Source: Verticillium longisporum (lineage: Eukaryota > Ascomycota > Sordariomycetes > Glomerellales > Plectosphaerellaceae). From it: 64,000 nt of DNA. Below the pieces are notes generated by a model. That model was not told the origin of the DNA, did not search any database, and saw nothing but the letters and a program-made list of their open reading frames with translations. The position numbers and the translations under genes are program-made. Positions 21,134 to 30,926 of the stretch are shown here, piece by piece. The stretch is taken from assembly GCA_019188255.1 (NCBI GenBank), contig JAETXT010000001.1, positions 5,642,001-5,706,000 of the forward strand, read 5' to 3'. Position 1 is the first letter of the stretch; every line of letters begins with the position of its first letter.

Positions 21134-24100
21134 TTATGTGGTCTTCTGTCCTTCGTTCAGCCGTCCAGTTGCCATGGCATACTTAATGGTGGCATGCACT
21201 GCTGTCATGTCGGGTTTCCAATTTTCCAAGTCCGTAGGCGCCTTCCCTCCAAGATGGAGGGGAAGGTTTCCCGTCTTCGATCCGGTTACTTGCTGCATCA
21301 CGGCCCGTAGCGAGGTCCATCTCACGCATCGAAAGAGAAAGTGCTCTATCGTCTCCGCAGCTTGGCCGCAGCCACATTCGGCGTCCGGTGCGGCACCAAT
21401 CCTTTTCAGGTAGGTGTTCAGTCGTGTCATTCCTGTCCGCATCTGTGCGAGGACGCTCGCTTGCGCTGCTGTTAGGCCGTCGTATATCCGGCGCGTGTGT
21501 TTGCCCGGGAGTGCCGTGTCGATCCTCTTGGAGTATCTGCCGACGTCTGCTGGCAGGGCCTGGTGTCCTCCCTGGGCCTTCCTCGCCACGGCGAGCGTCG
21601 TCGATACGGCCCGATACGGTTCCTTCGTCAGCGGTTGTTCCGGGTCGGCGGCGCATTGTGCTGCTCTCTTCGCTGCTCGGGTGAGCTCCGATTCCGCGTC
21701 AGTGGGAATCCATCCGATCGAGACCGTGACACCTTTCTTTCTGAGCCTGTCGACGGTGGCGTAAATCCGCTCCATGTCTGCCTGTCCGGATTGGCCACGC
21801 GGTTTGGTAATCGCTTGCGTCGCTGCTTTGTTCCTGGTGAGAATGACAATGTTGCCAAATACCAGGCGTCTCGATGTCTCGCGCACTATCCTGTTGACTG
21901 CGTCTAGCATCCTATCGTGGGCATCCAGGCCTTTGTGCATGGCTGCTAGCTCGGCCGTGAACGGGTTCTGCATGTCTCTTGGCCCTAGTCTGGCTCTTTC
22001 CGTGAAGACGCCCTCGGCCGCCCAGATGGCCCGCGGGGTCCTAGTTGTTACACCGATGCCGACCGTGTCGCTTCTCGTCGATGTGCTTATGGTGATCACT
22101 GTGGAGTTTTGTGGTGCGCCCTCAGTAAGGGCCGTGGTCACATCCTTCTCCTGGAGTAGGTTGATTCTCTTCTCCCACGGGCCGAGTACGAACGGCTTGA
22201 TGATCTCCGTGTTGTCGACGGGTATTCCCTCGTGTGCTGCTGCTATTCGTTGGAGCGGGGACGTGAACCGTCTCGTGCTGCGCGTCATGAAGTGGACCAA
22301 CGGGTGGTTTCTCGGCAGGGTGTGCATGCCTATCCAGGAAGTTGTGGCCCGTCTTGCGAATCGCTGCCGGACCGTGGGGATGCTGGCTTCCGCTTCTGCC
22401 ACCGCCGTCGCCACTGTACGGAAGGTCCCCACGATGGCCTGCGCGCCAACATTTTGCACCCTGTTGAGGGGCCTGACCAATGTCTCTCCACAAGCATGCA
22501 TCCAGATACATGATGCGTAGTCCATCACGGGCGCTACTGTTGACGTGTAGAGTTGCCTGGCCACAGATGGCGCTAGACCTCGCAGCCTTCTCAGTGCCAT
22601 TGCGGCTTTGAGGCCCTTGGTCGCTGCTCTGGCGATATGCTTCTTGTACCGGAGTTGCTGGTCTAGGATGACTCCCAATACCTTTACCTCTTCCTTCGGG
22701 TTCACCGTTCGCCCCTTGATAATGTACGGCGTGCCGTCCACTCGTTCCGCGTTCCGCGAGAAGTGGATGATGGCCGTCTTATCCGCTTCGAACGTTGCAC
22801 CGCTCCGTGACTCCCAGTTGAGCGCTTTCTCGATGATTCCCTGGATCCCTCCACGGTTGGCTTCCGCTGTTGGTCCGACCACCCATGCTGTGTAGTCGTC
22901 TACAAACGCGACCGCTCCTCCGTCCGCACCGATCCGGTGTTGGACGAGGTCCGCGTTAAAGAAGAGAAATAGCACTGGGGAGAGAGGCGACCCCTGGGGA
23001 GTCCTGCTTGCGGGAGGTCCCGCTTCTCGGACGCCTGTCCGTTGACGTCGATGGACGCTGTCCGCCCGGAGCAGAACGCGCCCACCCAGCGCACTATCTG
23101 TGGTGGTATGCCTCGTGCGGCCAACCTCTGAAGCAGCCTGTCCTTGTACACGCCGTTGTAGGCTCCTTTCACGTCGAAGCTGACGAGGCTGACGACCTGC
23201 CGCCCGCGCCATGCCTTGAAGATGTGTTCCTGCAGTAACATGAGTGCCTGCTCTGCAGACCGACGCTTCCGCGCTCCGAAGTGGTTTGACGGCAGTAGTC
23301 CGAACTCCTCGACCGCGTACGAGATCCTTTCCGCGATCACCGCTTCCAGGACCTTCCCAAGCGTCGAAAGCAACGAGATCGGCCTCCACGCCTTGGCAAT
23401 CGTGTAGTCTCCCTTGCCGGGTTTCTTGAGCGGCACGATCTTTGCGTGTCTCCATTGGTGGGGCAGGGCTCCCTCCTCGACCGTTTTCCGGAAGAGTTTC
23501 AGCACTCGGTGTCTCACCACCGGCCACACTTGTCTCCATGCCATCAGTGGTAGTCCATCGGTTCCGGGTGCTTTCCATGGTTTCATCCCGAAGAGCTGCG
23601 CTTCTATCTCTTCCAGGGTGATCTCCGGCATGTGGATGGGCGACCGTTGTGGCCGTGGACCTTCCTCCGCTATCTCGTCAGGCAGTGCTGGAAAGAAGGT
23701 GGCCAGCAGCTCCTCAGCCTGCTCCGTTCTGTTGGTCGTGCGGGTTCCGTCAGATCTAGCGAGCTGTGGTACCTTGTCGGAAGACCCTCTACCCTCCGTG
23801 TCCAAGTACTTAGCAGCCTTCCAGATGTTGGTGTTGTCCGCGAGGAAGTCGTCCCAGTGCGCCTTCTTCCGCCTCCGGATGTCGTCGTGATACTGCTTTG
23901 AGGCTTCTTTCGCTAGTCGTTCAAGTTCCGGTTGAGCCTGGCCCCCTCTCCTAGCGGACTTGGCCCGATTCCTCCAGTATGTGTAGATGCGACGCAGCTG
24001 TGTCAATTCGGTCGTCCACCACCTCTTGGCATAGTTCGACGGCTTGGCCTTCGGCGTGAGCTCGTGGACCGCCTCCAGGACGGTGTTCAGCAATCCATCG

Positions 24101-24945
24101 GCCTGCTCCTGTACCGACCCTTCTGTGGGCACCGTCTGCAGTCTTCCGGCGATTCTCGCGTTGATCTCCTTCCACGGCGCGTTCTTGAATAGGAGCCTCG
24201 GCTCCATCCTGGGCTGCGGCATGGCCAGATCCAGCTTCGTTTCCACAGCCTGGTGGTCGGACCCATGATCCGTTTCGTGTGTCGTACACTTGACCAAGGT
24301 TCTGGCGAGATCCTCCGAGGTCAGGATCAGGTCGATCGTCGATTCTTGGTCCCTGCCTTGCCAAGTCTTCGTTCCCCGTGGTAGTAGGCTCCTTAGGGAA
24401 TATTCGTTCATCAGATCGATGACCACATCGGCCTCTCCCTGTCTGGCCGGTGACACGTCGTCTCCTCCCCACAGACAGTCGTGCTGGTTGAAGTCTCCGG
24501 CAATGATCACTTCCACCACTTGCCCTCCGGTCCCTCGAGTTTCACGGATCACCCTGTCCAACGTCTGACAGGTCTCTAGCAGGGCCTCCGCGTCGCGGCC
24601 CTGGACGTATACGGACATCAGGAGAATGTCCCTGCCAGGCAGTTGCACCGTCGCCGCCACCACGTCCGGCGACGGGATCGGTATCTGCTCGGCGTCCAGG
24701 TCTTTGTTCACCCACAGCATGCTCCTCGCACCCCGCCGTCCGTCTCGCCACACCGTCGGCACCATCCTGGCCCACCTAGGGTGTCTCATCGGGACGGTCC
24801 ACAGCCGATCGCCATCCTTCCAAGCCGGCGGTTCCTGTATCGCTAACGCCGCAAAGTCCTGTAATCGCTCGTCGTTCATCACACTCTCGTGTACGGTCTT
24901 CCGCTTCCCCACATTGAGTTGGAGCATTTGAAATGTCCTACTCAT
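21134..24945 (-). pseudogene. LINE ORF2 (endonuclease, reverse transcriptase, RNase H-like), one frameshift
   Basis: The start is the ATG at 24,945 (MSRTFQMLQLNVGKRK), overlapping the end of ORF1. The N-terminal 640 codons hold the endonuclease (VIIAGDFNQHDCLWG, GSDHQAVE) and the first part of the reverse transcriptase up to DLPQAGLP. At 22,996-22,999 a C4 run (sense strand) shifts the frame; with five C the reading would pass straight into [11 protein letters not shown] and then AFVDDYTAW. The rest, through RNase H-like sequence and CGCGQAAETIEHFLFRC to TGA at 21,134, is open. The intended product is about 1,270 residues, close to the 1,250 of the copy at 14,101. Only this one lesion stands between it and an intact ORF. 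Confidence 0.85.
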
Positions 24946-26347
24946 GCTGGCCGGGGTAAAGTTTCGGACAACTCTTGCTAAACGACTCGTGCGGTCCTCC
25001 GCAGGGGACACACTTCAAGACTTCCTCCCGGCATTCGTCGTGACGGTGGCCCTCCTGAGCGCATCTGGCGCATTTCTGTGCCTTCCTGCACTTGAACGCC
25101 TTGTGGCCGATTTCTTGGCAGTTGAAGCATTGCTCCGGTCGGGGCCTTCGTTCAAACACGCTGGTGTACCCAGACTCGCCGCCAGCGTGGAAGTATCCTT
25201 CCTGCAAGACTCTTCTCGCGTCGGCCGCCTTTGTCAGATACACCACCATCGATCCGTATGCTTTCGGGATATCCCTCTTGCTAAGCCATGACATCTTAGC
25301 CACCGTCGCCTCGTTTTCTTGGCCGAACGCCTGGGCCGCGCCCGGTCGGATGTTGCCGTTCTCGTCCAGGACAGCCGTGCGGTTGACATTGTCGACCTTG
25401 ACCGGGTACAGTTCGTCGCGGAACACGCGCACTCCGCTCGCCAATTCCATCCTCTCGGCCGCTTGCTTGACCATGTTGTGCTCTGCTTCGTCTCTGCAGA
25501 CAATCTTAATCCTGTTCGCATTTTTCGCATCCACCGTCACCGCCTTGCACCTCCAACTGTTGTCCTCCCTTCTGGTCCTCATTTCCTTTTCCACCGCCAT
25601 CCTCACGGTGCCCGCGTGTACTTTGCTCCTGTCCGCTTCCTCCACTCGAGATGTGTCAACCGTGCAGAAGAGGGTGTCGGTGAAGGTCGAAGGCGTGGTG
25701 TTCATCGAGGAGAGGGTCCGTACGTTGGTCGGTTGGCTCGTCGGCGGCGTGCGCGCGACCTCGGCGTACGACGAGTTCGGGCTGCTCTGTCCCGAAACGA
25801 CCGCCATGACGGCGTCGAGTCTCTCCTGCATCCTTTGAGCCTCTTCCACCCCTTTTGCCTCGATTGTTCGCAAGTCGGCTCTGATCGTGCCTATCTCGTC
25901 TTTGATCCCGCCGCTCTCCGTTTTGACCGCGCCAAGCTCGTCCTTGACTTTCCGCAGCTCGTCGCTGACTGCTCGTAGCTCGTGCTTGAGCAGGCGGTTG
26001 TCTTCGCGCATGGACTCGCAAATTGCCATCTGCGCCTGCCACGCCTTAAGGGCAGTCTTGAGGAGCCCATTGTGTTCTTTTATCTGTTCCTGCAAAGCTT
26101 CGACGGTTGAGTTGTCGTCCAACAGTCCGGCCGTCGCTGGTGGGGCACTTCCCCGCGCCGTTGTTCGTTTGGTACGCCCGCCACCGGCGGCCTTCGCCAC
26201 AGATGCTTCTCCTTCGGTCGCATCATCGTTCTCTTGGTTCTCGATGACTTTGTTGGTCGGTTTGCGTGTTCGACGTTGGCGCTGCTCCGCACCGCTGTCT
26301 CCATCTCCTCCAGACGCGACATTGATCGTGTCGCGTTCAGCCGCCAT
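24938..26347 (-). CDS. LINE ORF1 (gag-like RNA-binding protein)
   Basis: 469 residues from the ATG at 26,347 (MAAERDTINVASGGDG); the longer frame upstream uses a GTG. Residues about 30-80 are basic and low in complexity, about 80-185 form a long heptad-rich coiled coil (KHELRAVSDELRKVKDEL), and the C-terminus carries three zinc knuckles: CFNCQEIGHKAFKC, CARCAQEGHRHDEC and CVPCGGPHESFSKSC. This is the usual layout of Tad-type ORF1 proteins, which coat element RNA as trimers or multimers. The frame ends in TAG at 24,938-24,940, inside the ORF2 start. It is intact and could serve this element or the ORF1-less copy at 14,101 in trans (inference). Confidence 0.85.
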   Translation of the reverse strand: MAAERDTINVASGGDGDSGAEQRQRRTRKPTNKVIENQENDDATEGEASVAKAAGGGRTKRTTARGSAPPATAGLLDDNSTVEALQEQIKEHNGLLKTALKAWQAQMAICESMREDNRLLKHELRAVSDELRKVKDELGAVKTESGGIKDEIGTIRADLRTIEAKGVEEAQRMQERLDAVMAVVSGQSSPNSSYAEVARTPPTSQPTNVRTLSSMNTTPSTFTDTLFCTVDTSRVEEADRSKVHAGTVRMAVEKEMRTRREDNSWRCKAVTVDAKNANRIKIVCRDEAEHNMVKQAAERMELASGVRVFRDELYPVKVDNVNRTAVLDENGNIRPGAAQAFGQENEATVAKMSWLSKRDIPKAYGSMVVYLTKAADARRVLQEGYFHAGGESGYTSVFERRPRPEQCFNCQEIGHKAFKCRKAQKCARCAQEGHRHDECREEVLKCVPCGGPHESFSKSCPKLYPGQHE

Positions 26348-26493
26348 GGCTGCAGGTGGGGCGCCCACGCGATCCACTCCGTCAGGTGCCGCAACGCGTG
26401 TCCCCGTCCTGATCAGCACCTCTCTGCCCGATTGAATGATTCAACGAGAAGGATTGGAATACGAAGAAGATCTCTCTCCTGTGAGGATTCTGG

Positions 26494-26510
26494 TATTGTC
26501 AGATTGATGC
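26494..26510. repeat. extra internal copy of the LINE target sequence
   Basis: ATTGTCAGATTGATGC repeats most of the 18-bp duplication at 26,559-26,576 plus bases that follow it in the flank (GC, then T). It lies inside the element's 5' end, 68 bp from the flanking copy. Confidence 0.6.
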
Positions 26511-26558
26511 TTTCCTCCACTGTCCTGATGATGAATATATTGACTCGCGAAGTAGACC

Positions 26559-26576
26559 TGTTGTTGTCAGATTGAT
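26559..26576. repeat. target-site duplication, right copy (18 bp)
   Basis: TGTTGTTGTCAGATTGAT, identical to 20,828-20,845, at the 5' end of the minus-strand LINE. Confidence 0.8.
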
Positions 26577-26599
26577 GCTGTTATCCGGTTTTAAGGATG

Positions 26600-26840
26600 T
26601 TTGAAATCGGGTTTATTGAATATTATACTATTCTGCCGCTGAGCGGTGAAGGAATGGGGTCAAGTTTGTCACTCAACAGAACCAGTACAAAAAAGAGATC
26701 AACGAAGTTACACCCATCGAGAGGTCCTTTTATTAGGAAGATTCAGCCAGAAGTGACGAATCCGATACATAAGACATCGAGTTTCTAACAATTAAGAGTC
26801 TCATACGCTCACGGGCCGCTGCGCCGGAAGACAATACACG
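26600..26840 (+). other. Copia leader / possible 5' LTR
   Basis: This non-coding segment precedes gag. It starts with TG near 26,599 and contains ATTCTGCCGCTGAGCGGTG, related to the sequence at about 10,292. A candidate LTR end (CTAACA near 26,790) was noted. No primer-binding site was identified with confidence. Confidence 0.35.
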
Positions 26841-28106
26841 ATGCCGAACGATCCGACCTCGAAAGTCTTACTACGAACCTTTGAAGACTGGGGCAGGTGG
26901 GATGAAGAGTTCCAGACAAAGGCCACAAGTCTTCATCAATGGGAATATATCGACCCAGATAGTGAAAAGAGCCTGCTGGAGAAGCCCCAACGACCGGAGT
27001 TTTCGAAGTATGATCGGAGGATTCCTCCTCGCTCCACATACTCGGACTTCTCGACAGGGGTACGAGGCCGCAGAAGTGGACAATCCAGTCAGACTATCCG
27101 CCAACAATCAACTGAACCCATTTTGTCTCTGCCGGAGACATCCGATCCACACCACAGAGCTCGAAGCATTGCCGAACTCACCGCCGAGGACAAGGTCTCC
27201 TTCCAATTTGAATGGAGAGTCTACGAACAAGACTACAAGGAATACAAGGAGCAAGAGACCAACTGCGAGAAATTGAAGGCCTGGGTCATTGAGACAGTTG
27301 ACTACGGTCTGCGCCAGAGTTCCTGTCGACCACAATGGGATCTACGGAGGTGGTATCTCAACCTGAAGACAAGCGTGGGCACTACCGACAGAGAACAACA
27401 AACTGCTGCACGCCGGAAGTATCAGGAGGCTACAGGCATCTTGACTAAAGCGCCCAAAGAGTTTGCCAATTGGATCACCACGTGGGAGATAGCCACCAAC
27501 CATGCACTGGTGTGGAAAACTGGAGGTGTCGAGGACCCCAACACTTGGTTCGACGACCTTACCAAGGCCATTCGGCCCATTCTCGGCCATTGGGTCACAA
27601 TCTACAGGGGTATCTACAAGGACAAGCTCGAAGACAAGACCCTGTCGATCGGAGAGGTTGCGAAGGACCTTCGAACAGAGGCTGAGCAGCAGAACCTTCT
27701 CCACCCACAGGAAAGTCGTTCCAAGATCGTCAGAGGTTCCTTTGGCCCGACATTTGCTGGTGAATCATCAGTAGAGTCAGGAACGGGCATCCAAGACGAA
27801 AGCGCCACCTCACGCCCGCTGGAAGAAGAGAGAACGGCCCGCAAGCTCAAGGCGCAAGACATTCTGGCCACAACACGACGAACTAGGGCCGCGACCTCCA
27901 ACCGAGACGATGCTACCTGTCGAGCGTGCGATGGGAGACACGACTTGGGCAAATGCTACTACATCTTCCCGAGCAAGGCGCCGGAGGTCTTCAGGGAACG
28001 GAAGGTGATTCGAGAAGCGGTCGACACTCGTCTTCGGACAGACAAAAGCCTGAAGGATGACGTGAACCGTCTCAAGAAGGTTCACCAACTGGAAGAAGCC
28101 GAGTGA
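26841..28106 (+). CDS. Copia gag protein
   Basis: 421 residues from the ATG at 26,841 (MPNDPTSKVLLRTFEDWGR) to TGA at 28,104-28,106. The central region (EFANWITTWEIATNHALVW, and WFDDLTKAIRPILGHWVTIY) fits the UBN2/gag-like capsid domain of fungal Copia elements. Near residue 355 there is CRACDGRHDLGKC, a zinc knuckle one residue shorter than the standard CX2CX4HX4C, followed by YYIFPSKAPE. The C-terminus is a basic helix. The stop is the only barrier to the pol frame that follows in the same register. The frame is intact. Confidence 0.85.
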   Translation: MPNDPTSKVLLRTFEDWGRWDEEFQTKATSLHQWEYIDPDSEKSLLEKPQRPEFSKYDRRIPPRSTYSDFSTGVRGRRSGQSSQTIRQQSTEPILSLPETSDPHHRARSIAELTAEDKVSFQFEWRVYEQDYKEYKEQETNCEKLKAWVIETVDYGLRQSSCRPQWDLRRWYLNLKTSVGTTDREQQTAARRKYQEATGILTKAPKEFANWITTWEIATNHALVWKTGGVEDPNTWFDDLTKAIRPILGHWVTIYRGIYKDKLEDKTLSIGEVAKDLRTEAEQQNLLHPQESRSKIVRGSFGPTFAGESSVESGTGIQDESATSRPLEEERTARKLKAQDILATTRRTRAATSNRDDATCRACDGRHDLGKCYYIFPSKAPEVFRERKVIREAVDTRLRTDKSLKDDVNRLKKVHQLEEAE

Positions 28107-29753
28107 CTCGGGAGGGGTGTTGGACAATGCACTGCCAGCTTTGTGATCGTTGCTCTCAACGCTGCATTTTCCATCACCCAGTACCCACTCAAGAACTCGG
28201 CCATTCTCGATTCGGGTTCGACCATTCACATCTTCAACAATAACAATCGTTTCACGAGGTTTCATCAGGCAGAGGAAGGAGACTTTGTCTTCGCCGGGGA
28301 ACGGAGAGTCCCCATCCGCGGATATGGGATTGTGGACATCCAGACTCGAGGGCCCAAAGGGCAGAAGGTCATCAGACTTTGCGACGTGGCCCTCTGCGAG
28401 AACTTCCCCTGCAACCTTGTTTCGTTACGTCAACTGCACAAACGCGGGTATTGGTGGGATAACCGCCCAGGGCAGAACTGTCTCCGAGACTGGAATCATG
28501 TGATCGTTTCCAGACTTGCGGTTCGCCATGATCAGTTTGTCATCGAAGACATACCTGTGGAATGCTCTGACAGCGCATTCGTTACCCGACGACACCGAGT
28601 GGATTCTTGGTCAGAGCGTACCTCCAAGGCTGACGCCTGGAAGTGGCACTTGCGACTTGGCCATCCTGGACCGCGGGCCCTAGAACATCTAGTGAACGCC
28701 TCCAGGGGTGCGAGAGTCAAGGGAACAACGACCGTGGAATGCGACGGTTGCGCACTCTCCAAGATTACACGACAAGTCAGTCGCCGACCAAGAAAACTTG
28801 GCCATGCGCCCGGCGAGCGACTGGCCATCGACTTTCATGATGTGACCAGAGATCTGGAGGGCCAACGCAGTGTCATGCTCGTCACCGACCGCTGGTCGGG
28901 AATGATCTGGGACTACTACCTCACAGACAGAAGGACGGAAATCCTGACTGCGGCAGTCAAGGACCTGCTTGGCGTCCTGAAGGGGCAGTATGAGCTGGCC
29001 CCCAAGGTCATCGAATGCGACAATGAGATCATGAAGCACAGTCTCACCACCATTGCATTCCTCCGCACGCTTTATATCAAGGTCGAACCATCAGCGCCGT
29101 ATACACCTGCCCAGAACGGGAGTGCAGAGGTGTCTGGAAGCATCATTAAGACCAAGGCCAGAGCGATGCGCGTCGGTGCCAGACTGCCGGAACACCTGTG
29201 GGTCGAGATATACCGAGCCGCTGTCTACCTTCACAACCGGACACCGAAGTACATCTACAGCTGGCGGACTCCATACGACAAGTTCCACACATTCCTAGCA
29301 CACAGAGATGGCGTTGTGGTGGAGAACCGCAAACCATATCAAGCACACCTCCGCGCCTATGGGTGCAAAGCTTATGCCATGACCCGGGAAGCGCAACTAC
29401 GTACGCAAAAGAAACAGAGACTCAACCCCAAGGCATGGATTGGGTTTCTCGTGGGATACCAATCCACGAACATATACCGCATCTGGAACCCACAAACTGG
29501 CAAGATCATATCCACGAGGGAAGTCATCTTCAATGAAGACGAACTCTTCAATGGGGATTTGAACCAACTCAAGGATGATCTGCTCCACATCAGTCGGCAA
29601 GACTTGATCCATCTACTCGATAGGGTAGAGCAGCCTGAACCAGACCGTGCCACCGAGGCAGTAGAAGTGCCTGACGGTGCCTTTATACCCCAAAGAACTT
29701 GGGAGGGCCTTCCTGGAGAGGACGAAGATCTTGAACCCCAGCCGCAACACTGA
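28107..29753 (+). CDS. Copia pol: protease and integrase, lacking reverse transcriptase
   Basis: This is the same reading frame as gag. After TGA-CTC the frame continues as LGRGVGQCTASFVIVALNAA with no ATG near the start, so it is probably made as a readthrough fusion. AILDSGSTIHIF near 28,200 is the aspartic protease active site. WHLRLGHPGPRALEHL is the pre-integrase HxxxH region, followed by CDGCALSK. The integrase core has AIDFHDV (first Asp) and ECDNE (second Asp); then YTPAQNGSAEVSGSII carries the Glu, where most elements have NGxxER. A GKIISTREVIFNEDE tail follows. The frame ends shortly after the junction at about 29,735, so the last 6 codons are foreign. The element cannot reverse-transcribe by itself. 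Confidence 0.82.
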   Translation, partial: LGRGVGQCTASFVIVALNAAFSITQYPLKNSAILDSGSTIHIFNNNNRFTRFHQAEEGDFVFAGERRVPIRGYGIVDIQTRGPKGQKVIRLCDVALCENFPCNLVSLRQLHKRGYWWDNRPGQNCLRDWNHVIVSRLAVRHDQFVIEDIPVECSDSAFVTRRHRVDSWSERTSKADAWKWHLRLGHPGPRALEHLVNASRGARVKGTTTVECDGCALSKITRQVSRRPRKLGHAPGERLAIDFHDVTRDLEGQRSVMLVTDRWSGMIWDYYLTDRRTEILTAAVKDLLGVLKGQYELAPKVIECDNEIMKHSLTTIAFLRTLYIKVEPSAPYTPAQNGSAEVSGSIIKTKARAMRVGARLPEHLWVEIYRAAVYLHNRTPKYIYSWRTPYDKFHTFLAHRDGVVVENRKPYQAHLRAYGCKAYAMTREAQLRTQKKQRLNPKAWIGFLVGYQSTNIYRIWNPQTGKIISTREVIFNEDELFNGDLNQLKDDLLHISRQDLIHLLDRVEQPEPDRATEAVEVPDGAFIPQRTWEGLPGEDEDLEPQPQH

Positions 29754-30926
29754 GGAGAAAAGGTTCGCAGTCATGATCCTCCCGCTGGAGCCTGAGAAAA
29801 TGGGCAAGTGGAGGACGTTCTTGTGCCACTGAATGTGGACGGCAGATTTAGAAGCCTGGTCAGTCCACCCAATCCCGCGTAGTCTCTCAAGGCCCCTGCG
29901 GAGCAGAAAATAGCCAGAAGGAACAGGATGGGGTTTGTGTAGAGCGGCTGAGGCTCCAAGTTGCCACGCTCGTGAACATCTGGGTTTGGCCTATCAGTCG
30001 TTAGATGGCCGAACTTGATCATACCAGATGCTTCACTCACAAGGTGCTGGGTTCATGGCATTTGCCTTTCAACCACTTCGTCAACTGCAAACCGAACTCG
30101 GTCTCCCCGCTCTGGTTTCGGAGGACAATAAGAGTAGTATCCTGGGAACCGGTCAGGACTTGAAGCCGTGTCGGGTCGCGAATGTTACCTTGTAGTGGAG
30201 TCCAACATTGCTCTTGTAACGAGCGGAAGACTCGATGTAATCGGAGACACGGGCCGCTGTGAATGCTGCTACCTGGAGAACTGCCAAATGGTCGATGCGG
30301 AGCCTTGGTCGAGCGAAGATTTTCCAGTCGAGGGTCCAGGAGAACTCTCCTGCCCAAGTCAACACCTCTGCAGTGGCATGGCGCCTGGGGCCTGTGTCCG
30401 CCACGAGGTTAAGGAGCTTGCCCACAGCTCCCCGTGGCTCGATGAGCTAGCAATGTCAGCACTTGGTCTTCAGCAACCACCAGACCGTTTACGTACGCGG
30501 GTGACGGATAGGAGGTGATCTTTTGGTATGGTGCCTCGCTCTCGATTGTAGCCGGCAGTGAACTTTTTCCAGTACGACTTGATGCCCTTTGCGGCAAGCT
30601 TTTGGTCTGGCCGCAGACCAGCTCTCATTGCCATGCCCAAACGCAGGACGTACTCCTTAAGATCCTCAAGAGAGTCCACACTCCGCGGACCATACGCTTG
30701 AACACTGGTCTGGTGAGACGAAACACTGTGCGGGGGTTGATTCGAACACTCACAAGTCATCCCAGTTCTGCAGTTGCCGTTCGTAGTTCTTTTCCGTGAT
30801 GTCTTCGACGTTCTTGTTGGCCGGCTTGTCGTTCACAATCGAGAAAGGGATTTCGACGCCTTCTTGAAGTGTCATGTAGTTTTTCGGGGCTGGTCCTCTT
30901 CCAGACGCTTTCTTGGGGGGATCCAT
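29735..30926 (-). pseudogene. DUF3435 tyrosine recombinase (Starship captain-like), decayed
   Basis: The likely start is the ATG at 30,926 (MDPPKKASGRGPAPKNYMTL). Recognisable pieces follow in several frames: ITEKNYERQLQNWDDL; LEDLKEYVLRLGMAMRAG; GIKSYWKKFTAGYNRERG; FTAARVSDYIESSARYKS (the Arg is the likely catalytic Arg of the recombinase box); NLEPQPLYTNPILFLLAIF; and KNVLHLPIFSGSSGRIMTAN near 29,790. This order is that of DUF3435 proteins, which include the captains that move Starship giant elements. At least four frame changes are needed, and the C-terminal part with the catalytic Tyr is lost at the Copia junction. It cannot be active. A GTGAGT donor after WDDL hints at a first intron. 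Confidence 0.75.

Larger units (their letters stand above)
20846..26558 (-). mobile_element. full-length Tad-like non-LTR retrotransposon with 18-bp target-site duplications
   Basis: A 5.7 kb element on the minus strand: a 5' untranslated region of about 210 bp, ORF1 (26,347-24,938), ORF2 (24,945-21,134) and a 3' region of about 290 bp ending GGCGTAATAAACT. It is bounded on both sides by the same 18 bases. ORF1 and ORF2 overlap at ATGAGTAG, where the ORF1 stop (TAG) lies inside the first ORF2 codons, an arrangement suited to stop-restart translation. One frameshift in ORF2 breaks the reverse transcriptase. The short duplications are identical and the ORFs otherwise open, so the insertion is fairly recent. 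Confidence 0.88.
26600..29735 (+). mobile_element. Ty1/Copia-type LTR retrotransposon, 3'-truncated
   Basis: A leader of about 240 bp, gag (26,841-28,106) and an in-frame protease-integrase region (to about 29,735). Reverse transcriptase, RNase H and the 3' LTR are absent. At about 29,735 the DNA changes to the antisense of a DUF3435 gene's C-terminal region, so both are truncated at one junction. The leader from about 26,600 (TGTTTGAAATCGGG) may be a 5' LTR, but without a second LTR its borders cannot be proved. Confidence 0.8.
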
